Assembly: GCA_033030425.1 (NCBI GenBank)
Contig: JAUFSD010000006.1
Coordinates: 1,116,001 to 1,180,000, forward strand
From: Verpa conica
Taxonomy: Eukaryota > Ascomycota > Pezizomycetes > Pezizales > Morchellaceae
DNA: 64,000 nucleotides
Direction of reading: 5' to 3'
The notes beneath the pieces were generated by a model. It did not search any database. It saw only the letters and a program-made list of their open reading frames with translations, and was not told the origin of the DNA. This document shows positions 13,201-25,887 of the stretch, piece after piece. Every line of letters starts with the position of its first letter. Position 1 is the first letter of the stretch. The translations under genes were made by a program, and so were the position numbers.

Positions 13201-14489
13201 GGATATCAAAGCGCGTTCAGGAAACAAAGGCATTGCAGTTATGGCAACCTGCGTCCAGTGTAACACGGACAACTCCTTCGTTGTAAAGACCATCTTTCCC
13301 GAAAGAACGCTGCAGAAGCAGAATGGAAGCATTGTTACCACGGGAATTTTGACAAGTCCATACTCATTCAGGCAGCGTCGCCGTGGAATAGTAAGGTAAC
13401 GGACTTAGGTCTACCAAGTACGTGGGGGACCAGCATTAACAGTAGGTATTTAGTTGAGTGAAACTCTCTACTATCCAGCATATGAGTACTAGATGTCTTT
13501 CCAGGGAATATATCCCGCCGTTGGTCTTAACCGTTTTACCGATGCACAGGCAACATCTCCGGTTAACAAGCCAATCGACTGGGCGATAAGCAGCTGCGCA
13601 AATGCTTGGCGTCTATGCTACTTTGTGTATCCAGCTGACCGATGGTAGGTTATGTCTCCCGCGACCGAATGCGCAGGGTTGGACTTGGCCACACACCGCG
13701 CCAACGAGGTTCAGCGAGAACCGCCTGCACTTTCCTGACCCCTGCCCTGTCCCCCCCCTCAACCACGTTCCAAAATGGGTGTTTTCTGGGGGGGAAGGGA
13801 GAGCCCGGAGAGTTAGGAGTAAGGATAAGCAGTTGAGGCTGTTCACTCTTCCCGCCAGTAGGTTCAAGAGACGATCGATAGCTCAGCCGCATTACAGATG
13901 TGTGGGACATCCATCAAAGACGGGGAATTTTTTTTCAACTAGAAACACGCAGCGCTGATGCTGCAGCTCTTCTGGGCATGTTCGAAATACCCATGACGGG
14001 TCTTACGGCGCACTTGTTCATTTTTTTGTATCCATCTTTATGCTCTGATCACCATTTCACGCACCGACTAAGGGAGTAACGGAGGATAACGGAGAGTGAA
14101 AGAGGGCAGAAATCTGAATCGGAACCTGATAGAAGAGTGCCTGGCAGGGAGGGAATCAATAGTGGCGGTTGAGGCGTTTTTTGTTGCTATTTTGCATCGC
14201 TGCTTCCTGGGTTGAGATCTCCATCGACTGTACAGGAAATCGAGAGCATCTGTAATATCAACAAACGTCGTCTTGCCAGGTCTAAGAACTTCTCCCGATA
14301 TCCACGCCGACTTTCTTCCCCACCAAGTCTTTATATTCCATATTGCACGCGGCCCACCATTAGACAGCCGCCGACGGGGAGTAGAATCCGGCTCACAGGG
14401 CTGAGCTAACCGGGGGCCGAGGGGTAGAGGGAGAGAGAAAGAACAGGGACAACTGCAAGCTATAACAATATCACATCTCCAGTCAAATC

Positions 14490-17400
14490 ATGGCAGATAT
14501 CAAAAGCGCCGCGTCCCGCCAAAATATCGGTCCGAGTGAGGCAGAAACCCACGACGCCATTCATGTAAAGCAATCTTCCCCGCCTCATTTATATCAACCT
14601 AGGGCATCTATATCCTCATCACCTGCATCGGAGGTCTTGTCATCAAGAAGTCCGTCCTCTACTTCTACTGGCACTGTCCCTGCGACTTCCGTTTCTTCCC
14701 CAGTAATATTGGGGGCCACCACTAAAACAGCGCGAGCCACAACTAAGAAGAAGCATCCCACCTCCACAAAAGCTACCTCTACTACCATGACTACCATATC
14801 ATCTCCCTCCATCAAAGAAGGGACGACGCCAACTCAGCGAGTAAGTCGTGCAAAAAAGGGCAAACGGGTACACGCATGTAATCATACTGGTTGCGATAAG
14901 GTGTGTCTTTGATTGTCTAAAAGTTGTATCTGTTACCCGAAACTAACATGTCGATAGGTCTTTACGAGAGCAGAACACTTACGGTATATTTCCAAAAAAA
15001 AGTGTCTTGTATGACATTGAGATACTAATGAAATTTAATCAGTCGACATCAGTTGAACCATAATACAGATGTACTTTACAAATGTGAGATGTGCGAGCGG
15101 ACCTTTGTTCGGCAGGATCTTCTATCTCGCCATACGGAGCGACAGTAAGTATTATGAACTTGATCATACAAATAATAAAATAGAAGGGGACTGACATTTT
15201 CTCCCCAGTGCAACACAGGCCATGAAAGCAGTTCAAACACTGCAACTCGCCCAGAGACATACTGGGTTCGTCACCCGGTACGGAATAAACGGGATTTCTG
15301 GAATGTCTAGTCGTCCGCCGCCAACAAGTGATTATGGGGGAAATGCACATGTATTTGATTCCAACCCTCATTCAACACCTCGAGTTCACACGGATATGAA
15401 TGCTCTTCCTCAGATTCTTACCTCCCATTCACCGCACCAATCTTCCCCCTCTACTGCGTCTTTGGTAACACCTCATTCATCAAGTTCTATAACCAGCTAT
15501 GCATCAAATTTCTCGTCAAATATGCCCATATCACATTCAACAGATTCCCAGTTAGATTATTCCACTACAGATACAAACTCCCCGTCTAGTCTTCGGAGAG
15601 CTCACCTTCCATTTCATTTGCAGCATAGCGAGCCACAGAGACAATCAGAACAATTTATTGCGACATCCCACCCAGAGATAATGCAGCGGCCCCCGCCTCT
15701 ATCTATTGATCATCACTTATACGCAAAGCCGATGCCAACATGGGAGAACTACGCCTGGTTATTTGACGACACTACATCCCAAGACCAGTCAATTATTGAG
15801 ATAAATACGAATCAGGACTCAGGTTTACCATTTTTGAACCCACTGGAAACAACCCACTATCAAAATGTGGCTATGAACTGCGATCCCGCCTATCAGAATG
15901 TGAAGAATAATGCAACAAGTTTTCATCCTATAGACGAGAGAGTACGATCACAGGTTTTGATGTTGCTGGGCAACATACCAAATTTGCATACCAGCGACTG
16001 CACTAGTGCGACTTCGATGCAACATTACCTTCGGAACTATTGGACAAAATTCCATCCTTTGTTTCCAGTACTTCACAGGCCAACATTTGTACCAAGCTTG
16101 CAGTTGGTTATGCTGGTTGCAATTGTGATTGCATTGGGGGCTTCATTTGCATCTGACGAAGACCACCAATTTGGAATGATGCTGTATGATAAAGTGAAGG
16201 GGTTGATTCTCAACGTACGGCTGTCTTTGTATTCACCATACAGTGCTTAAAGCTGACAGTATTAGTCTGATGAATTTTCGACACATAACTCAAATAGTAC
16301 ATCCTTACAACAAACTATTTTATTGACCGATATCTTCGGGAAAATGAAGTGTACTATGCCACAGTTTGATGGTGCACCACTCGATGTGATTCTGATGAAA
16401 GTATAATTCCCTGTGCTTATTTATCCTTGATTTTTCCTGATTATATTATAGCTTTTACGACGTAGCGAAATCCCGACCACCGATCCTTTGGAACAGGTTA
16501 GGCGTTATCACAGAGAAGGACTGGAGTTCAACTATGACAGTGAGTGGCAAAACTGGATAGAGCTTGAATCGCGAAAAAGGTAAGCCAAAAAGGAGTATCT
16601 TTACGTATTCCAGTGAGGCCGATTTTAACTGTACTCTTAGAGTTGCCTTGCTGTTCTTTTACTGGGATGTACAGCAAGCTACGATATTTGGTCGTGAAAT
16701 GTGCCAGACAGCGTTCGACCACCGTGTTCATCTCCCATGCGAAGAGTTCCTTTGGAATGCCAATACATCTCATGAATGGGTGGGATATTTGGATGGACAA
16801 ATGGAACACTCGAGTTTTCTGGAAACTCTCCGTATCTTCCTGGACCCTAAGCGCCAGCTACCCGTGCTATCGCCATTGAGTTCGATGTTTATACTTCATG
16901 GGTTGATATCTGTCGGTTTTGACCTCCATAGGCGGTCATCTCCTATAGGACCGAGCCCAGAAGAAACTGCAGCAAAACAAGCACGGCTCCTGCGGGCGTA
17001 CGAGAAATGGGCAACTTACTACGACATTAACGTGAGTCCACATCTTAGCCAAATTACCAATAATCAAAATATGATCATGTACCACTCCGCCTATATCTCT
17101 CTGCATACAAATATCCACAACCTCATCACTACTGCTGGTGATGGTAGAGTATTCAAGCGAAACTCCGAGAGAGACGAATATCAGAGGGCCAAGTTTGAGA
17201 TCCAACAGTGGGCGGGTAGCGGTGCAGCCCAGCTTGCAACATGGCATGCGGTCCAAATCCTAGTAAGGTCCCTTAGCCGATCCCAGTTATGCCTTGAGCA
17301 TTTCCATGTCCCCTGGTCAATGTACGTAGCGACATTAGTTTGTTGGGTGTATGGTCAGTTTTCGACTTCGACTGTTGGCCCCGGGGCCCAAGCACCAGAT

Positions 17401-17622
17401 GATGAGGTCATCTGGGATGCACACCAAGATATGAGCCACTACCTGCGGCAAATGAGCACTGAGAACTGGGAAGGTTTGGCGCATGTGAGGGGACAGAGGC
17501 GAACAGCGGGTTTATTGACGGTTGTGAGGAGCACTATGGAGGGTATCAGGTGGGGCCTGATACAGGAGAGTGTCGAAGTGCTGAAGAGGCTAAACGCTCC
17601 GAGGGCAGTAAAAAGCGTGTGA
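14490..17622 (+). CDS. C2H2 zinc-finger transcription factor with fungal-specific domain
   Basis: Seven exons (14490-14900, 14958-14983, 15043-15144, 15209-16214, 16266-16400, 16452-16579, 16641-17622) give 929 aa. Two adjacent C2H2 fingers form only after splicing: C130/C135/H148/H152 (with FTRAEHLRRH) and C160/C163/H176/H180 (with FVRQDLLSRH). The first 125 residues are a Ser/Thr/Pro-rich, probably disordered region ending in a basic AKKGKR patch that may be a nuclear signal. Residues from about 440 (YWTKFHPLFPVLHRPTF) to about 760 match the fungal-specific transcription factor middle-homology region (Fungal_trans, PF04082), including LFFYWDVQQATIFGREMCQ. Regulators with this layout, such as the AmdX type, usually control metabolism. 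The target here is unknown. The gene stands alone between two deserts. Confidence 0.85.
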
Positions 17623-20600
17623 GATGGATTGCAGGTATCAAAATAATTTCCCCTTTGTAGCAACATATTTCCTTTGTAAAGACGGCGACGGCTTCTGGGT
17701 TCCGGCATTTTGGAGGGAGGGTCTGCTTGCCGTTCATTTGCCGGCATTTTTTTTCGGCTTTGGCAGTATATTTTTTTGCGCATTTCTGTGAAGTGTTGTT
17801 CCTTATTCTTCATCTCTGTATATCTTTGGTTTGAATACCTGGAACCTAGTCAATCCTATAGACTAAAAAAATCAAATCTATTGGATAATTTACTCAAGAC
17901 CCAATATTGTTCGTTTATTATTATGCATTTTTTTGTTTATTTCCCTTGTTATAGTTGCAGGGAGTATTTGGGTGTAGGTATAATTAAGAGCCAAGAATTA
18001 ATGGTTCCCCAAAGTTGAAAGCTTGAGATTGTTGCTTAAAGCGGCAGGCACCCCGAGGGCACAATGCTGCCTATAGTCTTGGCTGGGTAAATTGCTTGGG
18101 TGTGTTAAAACATGCGGGGAGGCGGTTAGAAGCTTCTATGATCCATGTTACCGCCTGCGCCTCAGCGCAATGAAGGTTAATTTTGTCAGGTTGACGCATA
18201 ACAATTATGCGTTATGCAGGATCGAAGTCAAGACTATTGCCATCCGCTCTTAAACAGAGAACGTGAGCAGCTGCGATTGGTGAATACTGTCACTAGTGAA
18301 TGAAGCGCCGGCCTTGGATTCGATTTATCTATGTGATGCAGCGTGCCCAAAGAGCTACCAGCGTCAGAAGCTTGTTCAAAACTGGCTGTCGATGCAGTGG
18401 CATCCACTCGATCGGGGGTTACTACAACACCCTCAGCTGAGAGTTGGTCGCCGATAAAGTGGAGCAACGATATTTCTATTGCTCATAGCCGCGATCGTAA
18501 GCACTATTGTAAATCCGAGCACCCTGCGATACCTATGCATCATGGGTTATCCGGTGCCTGATTCCCGAACGGAGTAGCTTCGTACGCTCCTAGTTTTCCG
18601 ATCAATTTTACCAGCTTTCCGGGAAACGGCTTTCCGACTGCTAATTCTCTTGCTCTCGTGCCTAGTCGTTGATTTTGGCGGAGGCTAAGCTCCGGTAACC
18701 CGAAAAAAACATGATTAATATTCAGCTGCATATGACAGATGTAAACCCCTACCTAGAAACCCTCTACCTAGCAAATCTTCTGCCTAGAAAATTCTCTAAT
18801 TATCCAAGCGTATAAAGTCAAGTACCGGTCTTTGGCAAATCTCTGGTGGCCTTGAGTACCTCCGGTTGAAGTAGCGGAGGCATAAGTGACACGTGAAATA
18901 TGGTGGTGTTTATGTGATGGTAGGTAAAAAAATCCCTCTTAAAAAGTCTTTTGTCTAACATTCCTTGGTAGTGCTGTTACCGTACTAGAGAGTATGAACG
19001 CTCCTATTTTGTGATGGCTTAAGTCCTCGACGGCAAATGGGGCCAGGATTTCTTTCTGGTAATGGTGCGTGGCTCGTCTTGACTTATCGCATCGGTGAAC
19101 GTCAACTTCACACCCCTGTTCTCGAGCTCTTTGCACCTGCCACGGGTACATCTAGCACACCATATAGAATTTTTGTCTTTATATGGCAGGAGTGGGATCC
19201 GAAGACATCCTAACACAGTAATATAGTCGGCCAAAGCATCAATATGTATGCCTAGAGCTCTCGGTGTTTTGAGCAAATCCATAATAGCTTCAGGCTTCCT
19301 TATCAGACAACTCGATACACTGTACTGCATACAGTGCGGATGAATCTTTATGCTGTTCATCTGCATTGCATGTAACCGAGCTGCGTTGCATCTTAGGCAG
19401 TTCGGCTTCCAGGTTGGAAGAGAATCTACTATATGGTTGTTAAGTCCATATAGAATGCAAGGTAAAGCCCTATATGGAAGAGCCACATGGACTGGTGTTA
19501 ACACAGTATATATGCTTTAGTTTATAATCTCCTGTATAGTTGGGACTGGCCCCGCTTCCAAAGCATTCTCCTCTTTACTACTCTATCTCTGTATCTTTCT
19601 CTATCGGTGCCTTAAACAAATGTTGGTATGATATGAGATGATATTGACCGCTAATCAATTTGCCTCATGATAGATTTGAAGCTTGTAGGAATAGTAGGTC
19701 TTCTGTCTTTATATGGTGGAGAGGTTGAGATGAATAGAGCTTAGATAAGTTCGTAGTCATGGTAGTGGTACTGATTTATCGCAAGCCTTCATAGGGTTAG
19801 GGTGTAGGACAGTGACCTCATCTCTTAGGCCCTGTATCAATCATCGATACTCGTCAAGATGACAGTGTCAAAAAAAACTATTCATGCTGAAGGATAGCTC
19901 TCAACCATGAATAGCACCAAACATCGTAGTGTTAGGGACCACAAGGTTTGAATTTAAATCTATTCCCATCATTTCTTATGTAGAGAGCTGAGCGCAGCTG
20001 CTGATGGGTTTTTAGGAGTGAAGTTATTCTCAGTGGACATCGGACGAAGTCTTTCCTGGCTGGTGTTGTTGGGCTGAGGTTGGTTAGAGTCTCGGGCTAT
20101 CGGCACAGTGATGTCTCCCTGAAAATTCTGCTGGATTGGGGGGAAATACAACAGATCTGTCGTTTTTACTGTGTCGTGGCCTCGATTACCCATCGATATA
20201 CAATGATGGTCATGGCCTCGGTCTGGTTGTGAACAACGAAAGATGAGTGGATGTTGTTGTGGTATAGTGTGTGTTTCGAAGCATCAAAGGCAAAACTGGC
20301 CAAAACGTCCGTAACGGAAGGGGGGAGACCTCCTCCTTTTATTGACCCCTTCCTTAGGGCATGGTGGCAACCAGAGATATGTAGTGTCTCCACTCTGCGC
20401 AGTCTATTTAGGAAGTCTACATGCGCACATACCCGCGGCTAGGGCTACTGCTCCTTCCACCCCACCTTGCTGAGTAGCTGCGTGCAATCTGCAGGATTCT
20501 TCTGCATGCAATACCGCGATGCAACACTTTAATTAAGCGAGGGAAAACGGACATGAGCCCAATCCCGAAGTTTAGAGGTTGTGCCCCCACTCAGGTTGTC

Positions 20601-22547
20601 GACTATTCGGAGTGTCTTCAGCGGTAGATTCCAGGGGGTACATATAAACGCACTGCTACTTGGGACCCGATTCGAGGAAGCAAGTTGCCGAAGAAGAGGA
20701 GTGGAGCGGGCTAACGCGTGTACATATGTGTGGGAAACATGCCCCACTTGTTTTGCGGTGAGTTCCGTAAGGGACCACGAGTTGTTACCATTGCCTGATC
20801 GAGGTTCGCTAATTTAAAGTATTGAACACCCGGCCCCGAGAATCAAGATTTGCAGATCAGTTTAGTGCAGGATTGCAAGGCTGCCATGCGAGACATTGCG
20901 TATGTATGGCCTGGTTCGAACATTGGACCCCCAAATCCCTCGGCTCCGTGACAACGAGGGATATAAATTGCTTGGGCGTTGTTGCCAGGCTTATCAGCTC
21001 CCCTCGGCCAGGGCGAATCGTTCTGGTAACCGATCTGATCACGGAATTTATCAGGAATCCGCCTGGGCATAGGGTGTGGGATGTGGGCTGTGCTTTGGAG
21101 AGGGAAGGAACCCGGATCCCGAGCTGCAGATTTTACGGAAACTGAGAATTCCAGTACAAGAAAATATTATTTCATATTTCCTAATTGGAGTGGTTTACCA
21201 ATCGCGTATGCCGCTTCAAGGAAGGAAACAATTAGCTATAGGCGCATTTAGTGTATTATACTACAGGTTCAGCTAATTCCGGACCAACTTTTCGCCGGGC
21301 TTCCTTGGGCCTTGCCATTCGAACTAGGCTTGGTCTCAGTTAAGGTGCAAATCCAAGCTGGAGGAGAACTTGTTGATTTTTCTGGACCCCACGTTTCGTA
21401 GCGTCTAGCATAAAGGTCAGCTGCACAAGCCGCCTAATAAACGCTCACTCCGACCTGACTAAAGCAGAAGTCGTTGGGTAACCTTTTAACAAGTCCCTAA
21501 TAGGCACTTTTCAAAGAATGTAAATTATCCCCGGCCACCAGTCCGTTCGGAAAAGTGCAGAATATCTTTTGCAAATTTTGCAACGCAATTGACACCAAAC
21601 GCAGGGAAACCAAGTACATAAATTATATTTATTTACTTTATCGGAGATATTTCTCGATGCGCGCAAGAGATCCCTACTGTTGATCTCGGCGCTGTGTTTT
21701 GCAATATATCGCCCTTGCCTTTCTTGTACGTAACCACACCCTCTACTATCACTATCTCTCAGATTAGTTAGGTAGTTATGGTCGGGGAAAGTGGAGAGAT
21801 GCACATGCGAAGTGATTCGAGGGCTTTCGGCTTTAATTCTTGTCATGGTAGTTGAGTGGGTATCGGGGTTTTCTTCGCACAGGTACCGGGTACCCAAAGG
21901 CGTATCCTAGCAACCTTGTAAGCGGAGCCCATCTGGCATTCTACCGCGGCCAAGTTTTAGCACGGCTTTGTATCCAGGCTTAAACACTCGGGCCCTACTG
22001 TAAATAGCACATCGAGAGTTGCTGAAACACATCACGTTTGCAGAAACTTGTTTTCAAGCAGAATTTCCGCCTAGAGTACAGCTGATACAAGGCGACTTGA
22101 TCGATGCACGCAGCTGAGGGGACATGATACGAGCATCTTATCAAACTGTGTCTCAAAATTCAGGTTCATAGCAGACGTCAAAGCCGTCGCTGAGTTTTCT
22201 AACGAATAGAGCGTACTCTAGCTACTACATCTCCCTAGAAGAGTATAGTGTACCCTCCCGAAATAGTTGCTCTGCATACGCCTCTGAAGTAGCCAATGGT
22301 GTTTAAGACTTTGAGGCCAGTTACGGGATCAAGTAGGCACATGTCACTTCGTGCCTGGATTATCATGCTGTCTCATTTTGCAAGGCATCACCGGCTTCGG
22401 GGGTTGTTCCAGTTAGGCTAGCGAGACCACCCTTGCTATCCAGGGTTAGGGCCCGATATCCTTAGCGATAGCATCGGAGCCTTGCAGGCGGCATCATGGC
22501 ATCTTCTACACTGCAATACCACTTAACTGATCCAGCCAGTCTCTGTA
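17623..22547. other. 4.9 kb gene-poor stretch
   Basis: No complete gene is recognised. The only frame with a protein-like look is 19019-19504 on minus (listed separately). Frames on minus at 20166-20393 and 19969-20193 overlap in different phases and could be one frameshifted relic, but neither resembles a family I know. A perfect inverted repeat with 7 bp arms and an 8 nt spacer (GCATAAC/GTTATGC) lies around 18195-18216. Confidence 0.45.
19019..19504 (-). pseudogene. Cysteine-patterned orphan ORF, possibly a gene relic
   Basis: This frame is open for about 160 codons on the minus strand. It has paired cysteines (NCLRCNAARLHAMQM, later IWCARCTRGRCKELENRG) and hydrophobic, helix-like segments between them (AIMDLLKTPRALGIHIDALADYI). 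Such a composition is unlike the neighbouring shadow frames. The first ATG in frame is internal (within HAMQMNSIKIH). A codon before the CxxC region would have to come from an upstream exon that I could not place. I do not recognise the family, and no function is proposed. It could be a decayed gene or a chance frame. Confidence 0.25.
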
Positions 22548-23656
22548 ATGGCATCCTCCTCCCAAGAGATTAAAGAGCCGTGCGCCCCTACAAACGATCG
22601 CGAACGCTTGAGGGAGCATTTCTTAGGGTACATAGTCTGATTTTACTTCTCCCGTCCTACCCCGCAATGAGTGGACACTGATACCTATTGAACCCCGGCC
22701 CTTGTAGCCCTCTAGAACAGCATGGAGATAAATGGTCCAAGCTTTGGGATAAAGGGGATCTGCCGTGGGATAGAGGGCTTCCAAACCCTGCATTAGTCGA
22801 TTTGCTGGCACAGTGGGAAAGCCATGATTTCTTCACCGCACAGAACGCGCTGAAGACGAGGAGGAGGGCACTAGTTCCAGTGAGTTTTTTGACGAATCAT
22901 TGTCTTTCAGTATCACCGCTCGGCTCGGGGGGTGTGTGAAGATCGTACAGGTCTCACAGCTCATATGGCGTAGGGCGGGTAGTCCCGTTCCACAACCCCT
23001 AACCGAGTACTTCGTGCAGTTATCTAAAACATCAAATTAAGATTCGCTGATATAATGAAAAATCTGCCAGGGATGTGGACGTGGCTACGACACGCACCTG
23101 CTGGCAACGTATGGCTACGATGCCTATGGTCTCGATATCTCTGAATCCGCGGTAAAAGAGGCTAGCTTGTGGGTATCTGAGCAGTATGAGAAGGAGAAGG
23201 ACTCACAACCAGAACATGAACTTTCCAAGTGGGGTCAGGTTCATATTGTGGAAGGGAATTTCTTTAATAATGATTGGAGCGAAAAACATGATATCAATCC
23301 AAAAGGAGGATTTGATCTTATCTATGATTATACCGTAAGTAAATCCACCAATTTGTTGTCTGCTCGGTTACGGACAATGAGAGATGTAGTTTCTTTGCGC
23401 ACTTGATCCAACGGTTCGTCAGGCATGGAGTGAGCGGATGGCTGAGCTTGCTGCGCGGCAACACGGGCTTCTTGTGTGCGTTGAGTTTCCCCTCTACAAA
23501 CCCCCAGAGACCGGGGGCCCACCATGGGGCCTGACAACTGAGATTTACGACGAGCTTTTGAGAGACAAGTTCGACAAGGTATTACACTATAAAGCTGTGA
23601 GAACTCACAAAGTTGGGGAAGGTTCGGACCGGGTAAGCGTTTGGAGAAGGAAATAG
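22548..23656 (+). CDS. TPMT-like SAM-dependent methyltransferase (thiol/halide methyltransferase group)
   Basis: Four exons (22548-22627, 22708-22879, 23071-23334, 23390-23656) give 260 aa. The open frame over exon 2 has no ATG. The start is therefore placed in a 26-codon upstream exon whose GT donor and TTGTAG acceptor join in phase as REHFLGPLEQHGDKWSKLWD. That reads like the conserved family N-terminus, followed by LPWDRGLPNPALVDLL. The SAM motif I is LVPGCGRGYD at residues 82-91, with acidic D in YGLDIS after beta-2, then GGFDLIYDYTFLCALDP and VEFPLYKPPETGGPPWGL. This is the TPMT family (PF05724), whose fungal and plant members methylate thiols, thiocyanate or halides. The gene is isolated in a gene-poor region. 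The middle intron is long (191 bp). Confidence 0.85.
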
Positions 23657-25887
23657 GCTCATGAGTGAGACAATATTTTTTGGAATACACCGATTTTTAC
23701 GGTTGGTGCTCTATATTCTTGGGATATGTAGCCTAAGTTCCAAGATAAAGACTTACTAGGAGTTAGAAAGCTGAATTACATATCCTACTGCTTAGGGCTC
23801 ACTAGATATAGCACGCGCCCTCTTAGGGAGAATAGTTTTATTCCCTAGCTTACAGAGCATATATTTAATATAGCCTGTTTTATTTGCGATTGAAGCCTAT
23901 TTTACAGTTTTCAAAATATTAGGTTCGCTTTGGGTTAGAATATGACTAGCTCGCCCCTGGTACCAGTCTATACTATAGCAAAAAAAGGTGGTTCTAGGAT
24001 ACTATGCGGCATATCTCTAGATAAATTATTGGGAAGTTAGGTATACGATGTTGTTTTTCCGGAAGGCCCTAATCAAGTGCTATAGTGATAGGAAACACCT
24101 ACAACGCTGTAGAAATATAGCCACTCCCAATTTCCATTACGTACTCCAGCCCAAAGCCCAAATTCTTAATCCTACGGGATGGGGGTGACAACCGTAATAA
24201 ATAATAAGCCTACAAGTCATCCGAGCATGCAGACATAGGATAGATCATTAATCGCCATGCTGAAGAGCTTCGGATAGCTCCTCCCTAAATTTCATCTACT
24301 TCCGGTTGGCCCTCAGGACTCTTTCACAAGCTATAAAAATCCCGAGAAAGGTATCAAGCAGTGTCCAATTTCAAGATGGTATGTGGATCAGTAATTCTCT
24401 GTGGTTATCCATTAGTTGAGTTGGGGTAACGGAGGTAGAGCAGTTATTATGTATTTCGTATTAGAGATTTAGGGACGTGAAAAATTTGAAGGCTACTGCC
24501 AAGTAGGTATTACAGACCAAAGCTCCCCAAGCCGCAGAATCTAAGCTAGGATCGAGGAGAGCAACATAAACCAAGAATATTATCAGTCGGAGCTTCTCAA
24601 TGATAAGAGTTTTAAATGAGGGTTCTGGAGTTTTTAAATGGGTCGAGATGCTCCCTATAACTTAATTGTAGGCGAATATAGCTAGTCGATATAAGATTGC
24701 CCTGGAAAGTATGAATATATAGTTAGGAAAGTGGTTAGAAGATATGAATTTTGCTAAACCGATAGTGATAAGCTTGAAACCCTGCTCTTTTTATTTATTA
24801 GGAATAAGGTGATGAGCTCTCTCGATAGAATTTTGTAGAAGAGTTAGATGGATTTTAATTCTTGTGAGTACGTAGAAGATCGACATGCAGAGTTTCGGAT
24901 GACGTGTGGAAAGCTGTGGGTCTGTTTCGACTATTTAGGTACAATCGTGTATGATTAAGTTGCATTTAGCATTGGTTTATCACCCCATATAGGCTTTACT
25001 GTAGAACCTTGTCTTTTGGTAAGCAAGTGATCATTTGTGAGTGATATTTGTATATACACGTGAACATCGCCTATGTATTTCATCTAGATCGATAGTAAAA
25101 ATTAACACTTATGTATATACCCGAGATACTCTGTCTATATTCAAAAGAGAATGGCTCTGGTAAGATATGAGGGGTAGGAAAGAGCCTTAGGAAGCAGGGG
25201 ACATTTCTTTCACAGTAATACATGTGGATATTGTAAAATCTATTATAGATCTATTAAACTTTAATCTCCATAATACTTCTAGCGACCCTAGGAATAGAAT
25301 CAGTATTTCTCTTTTGAACATCTCATACTAATCCTAGTCATTCTAGGCGCCGAAAAGCCAGGATTATGATAGATTTCATACTCATCCCCAAGTACGTACC
25401 AAACCGGGTTTAACCCTAGCCCTGAGCGAATACTCCCTTGTCTGGTACTTTAGGATCCCTACAAGAGAAAAACTATTCCTCCAATAATACTTCTATTAAC
25501 CCTGTTTGAATACTCTGCGCGCCGCTGGGGATTGAATCTCGGCCATCGAATACTGCACGAGTAGCTTCTTGAGTAAGGCACAAGAACGGCGATGTAGTTT
25601 ATTCGGGCTGAAAATTCGCTAGGGTGAGCGCATCTTATTTAAATATAGTACTTTATATTAATATTTTAATATATGGATTTTTTTTCCTTTGGGATTTCCC
25701 TTCCAACTCTAAATCTTGGTTGCTAGTTTCTGTTTGGCTGCAGGTCAAGCCCGGGTCACGTCACAGGCCCGCTAATCTGCCACGTCTGCTGCTGCCCCAC
25801 GACAACCTTCGTCACCAAATTATATCCAACTCAACTATAAACCCAAACCTTTCATCCTATAAACAACTACAATCAATAATTTAAGTC
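23657..25887. other. 2.2 kb AT-rich stretch upstream of get3
   Basis: No gene is seen. There are many short AT-rich segments and repeated TAG-containing steps, and no frame shows family features. The last 150 bp before get3 (about 25740-25885) are C- and A-rich, like a fungal 5' leader. Confidence 0.5.

Larger units (their letters stand above)
3416..14489. other. 11 kb gene desert, no recognisable coding sequence
   Basis: No frame shows a recognisable protein family, a spliceable exon chain or a transposase/reverse transcriptase motif. The part 3416-6900 is AT-rich with homopolymers and microsatellites. Most of 6900-14489 is of more balanced composition and looks unstructured. Small features inside it are an A-rich tract (3871-3908), a CT tract (3972-4004), a hairpin with 7 bp arms (6736-6755), and a 12 bp tandem duplication containing CTCGAG (7188-7211). 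The most likely explanation is decayed repeats; I cannot identify any. Confidence 0.55.

Noticed and set aside
22688..22707. Start of the methyltransferase at 22688
   Set aside because: The first codon there is TTG and no ATG exists in frame before the conserved region; an upstream exon with ATG at 22548 joins in phase and restores the expected N-terminus.
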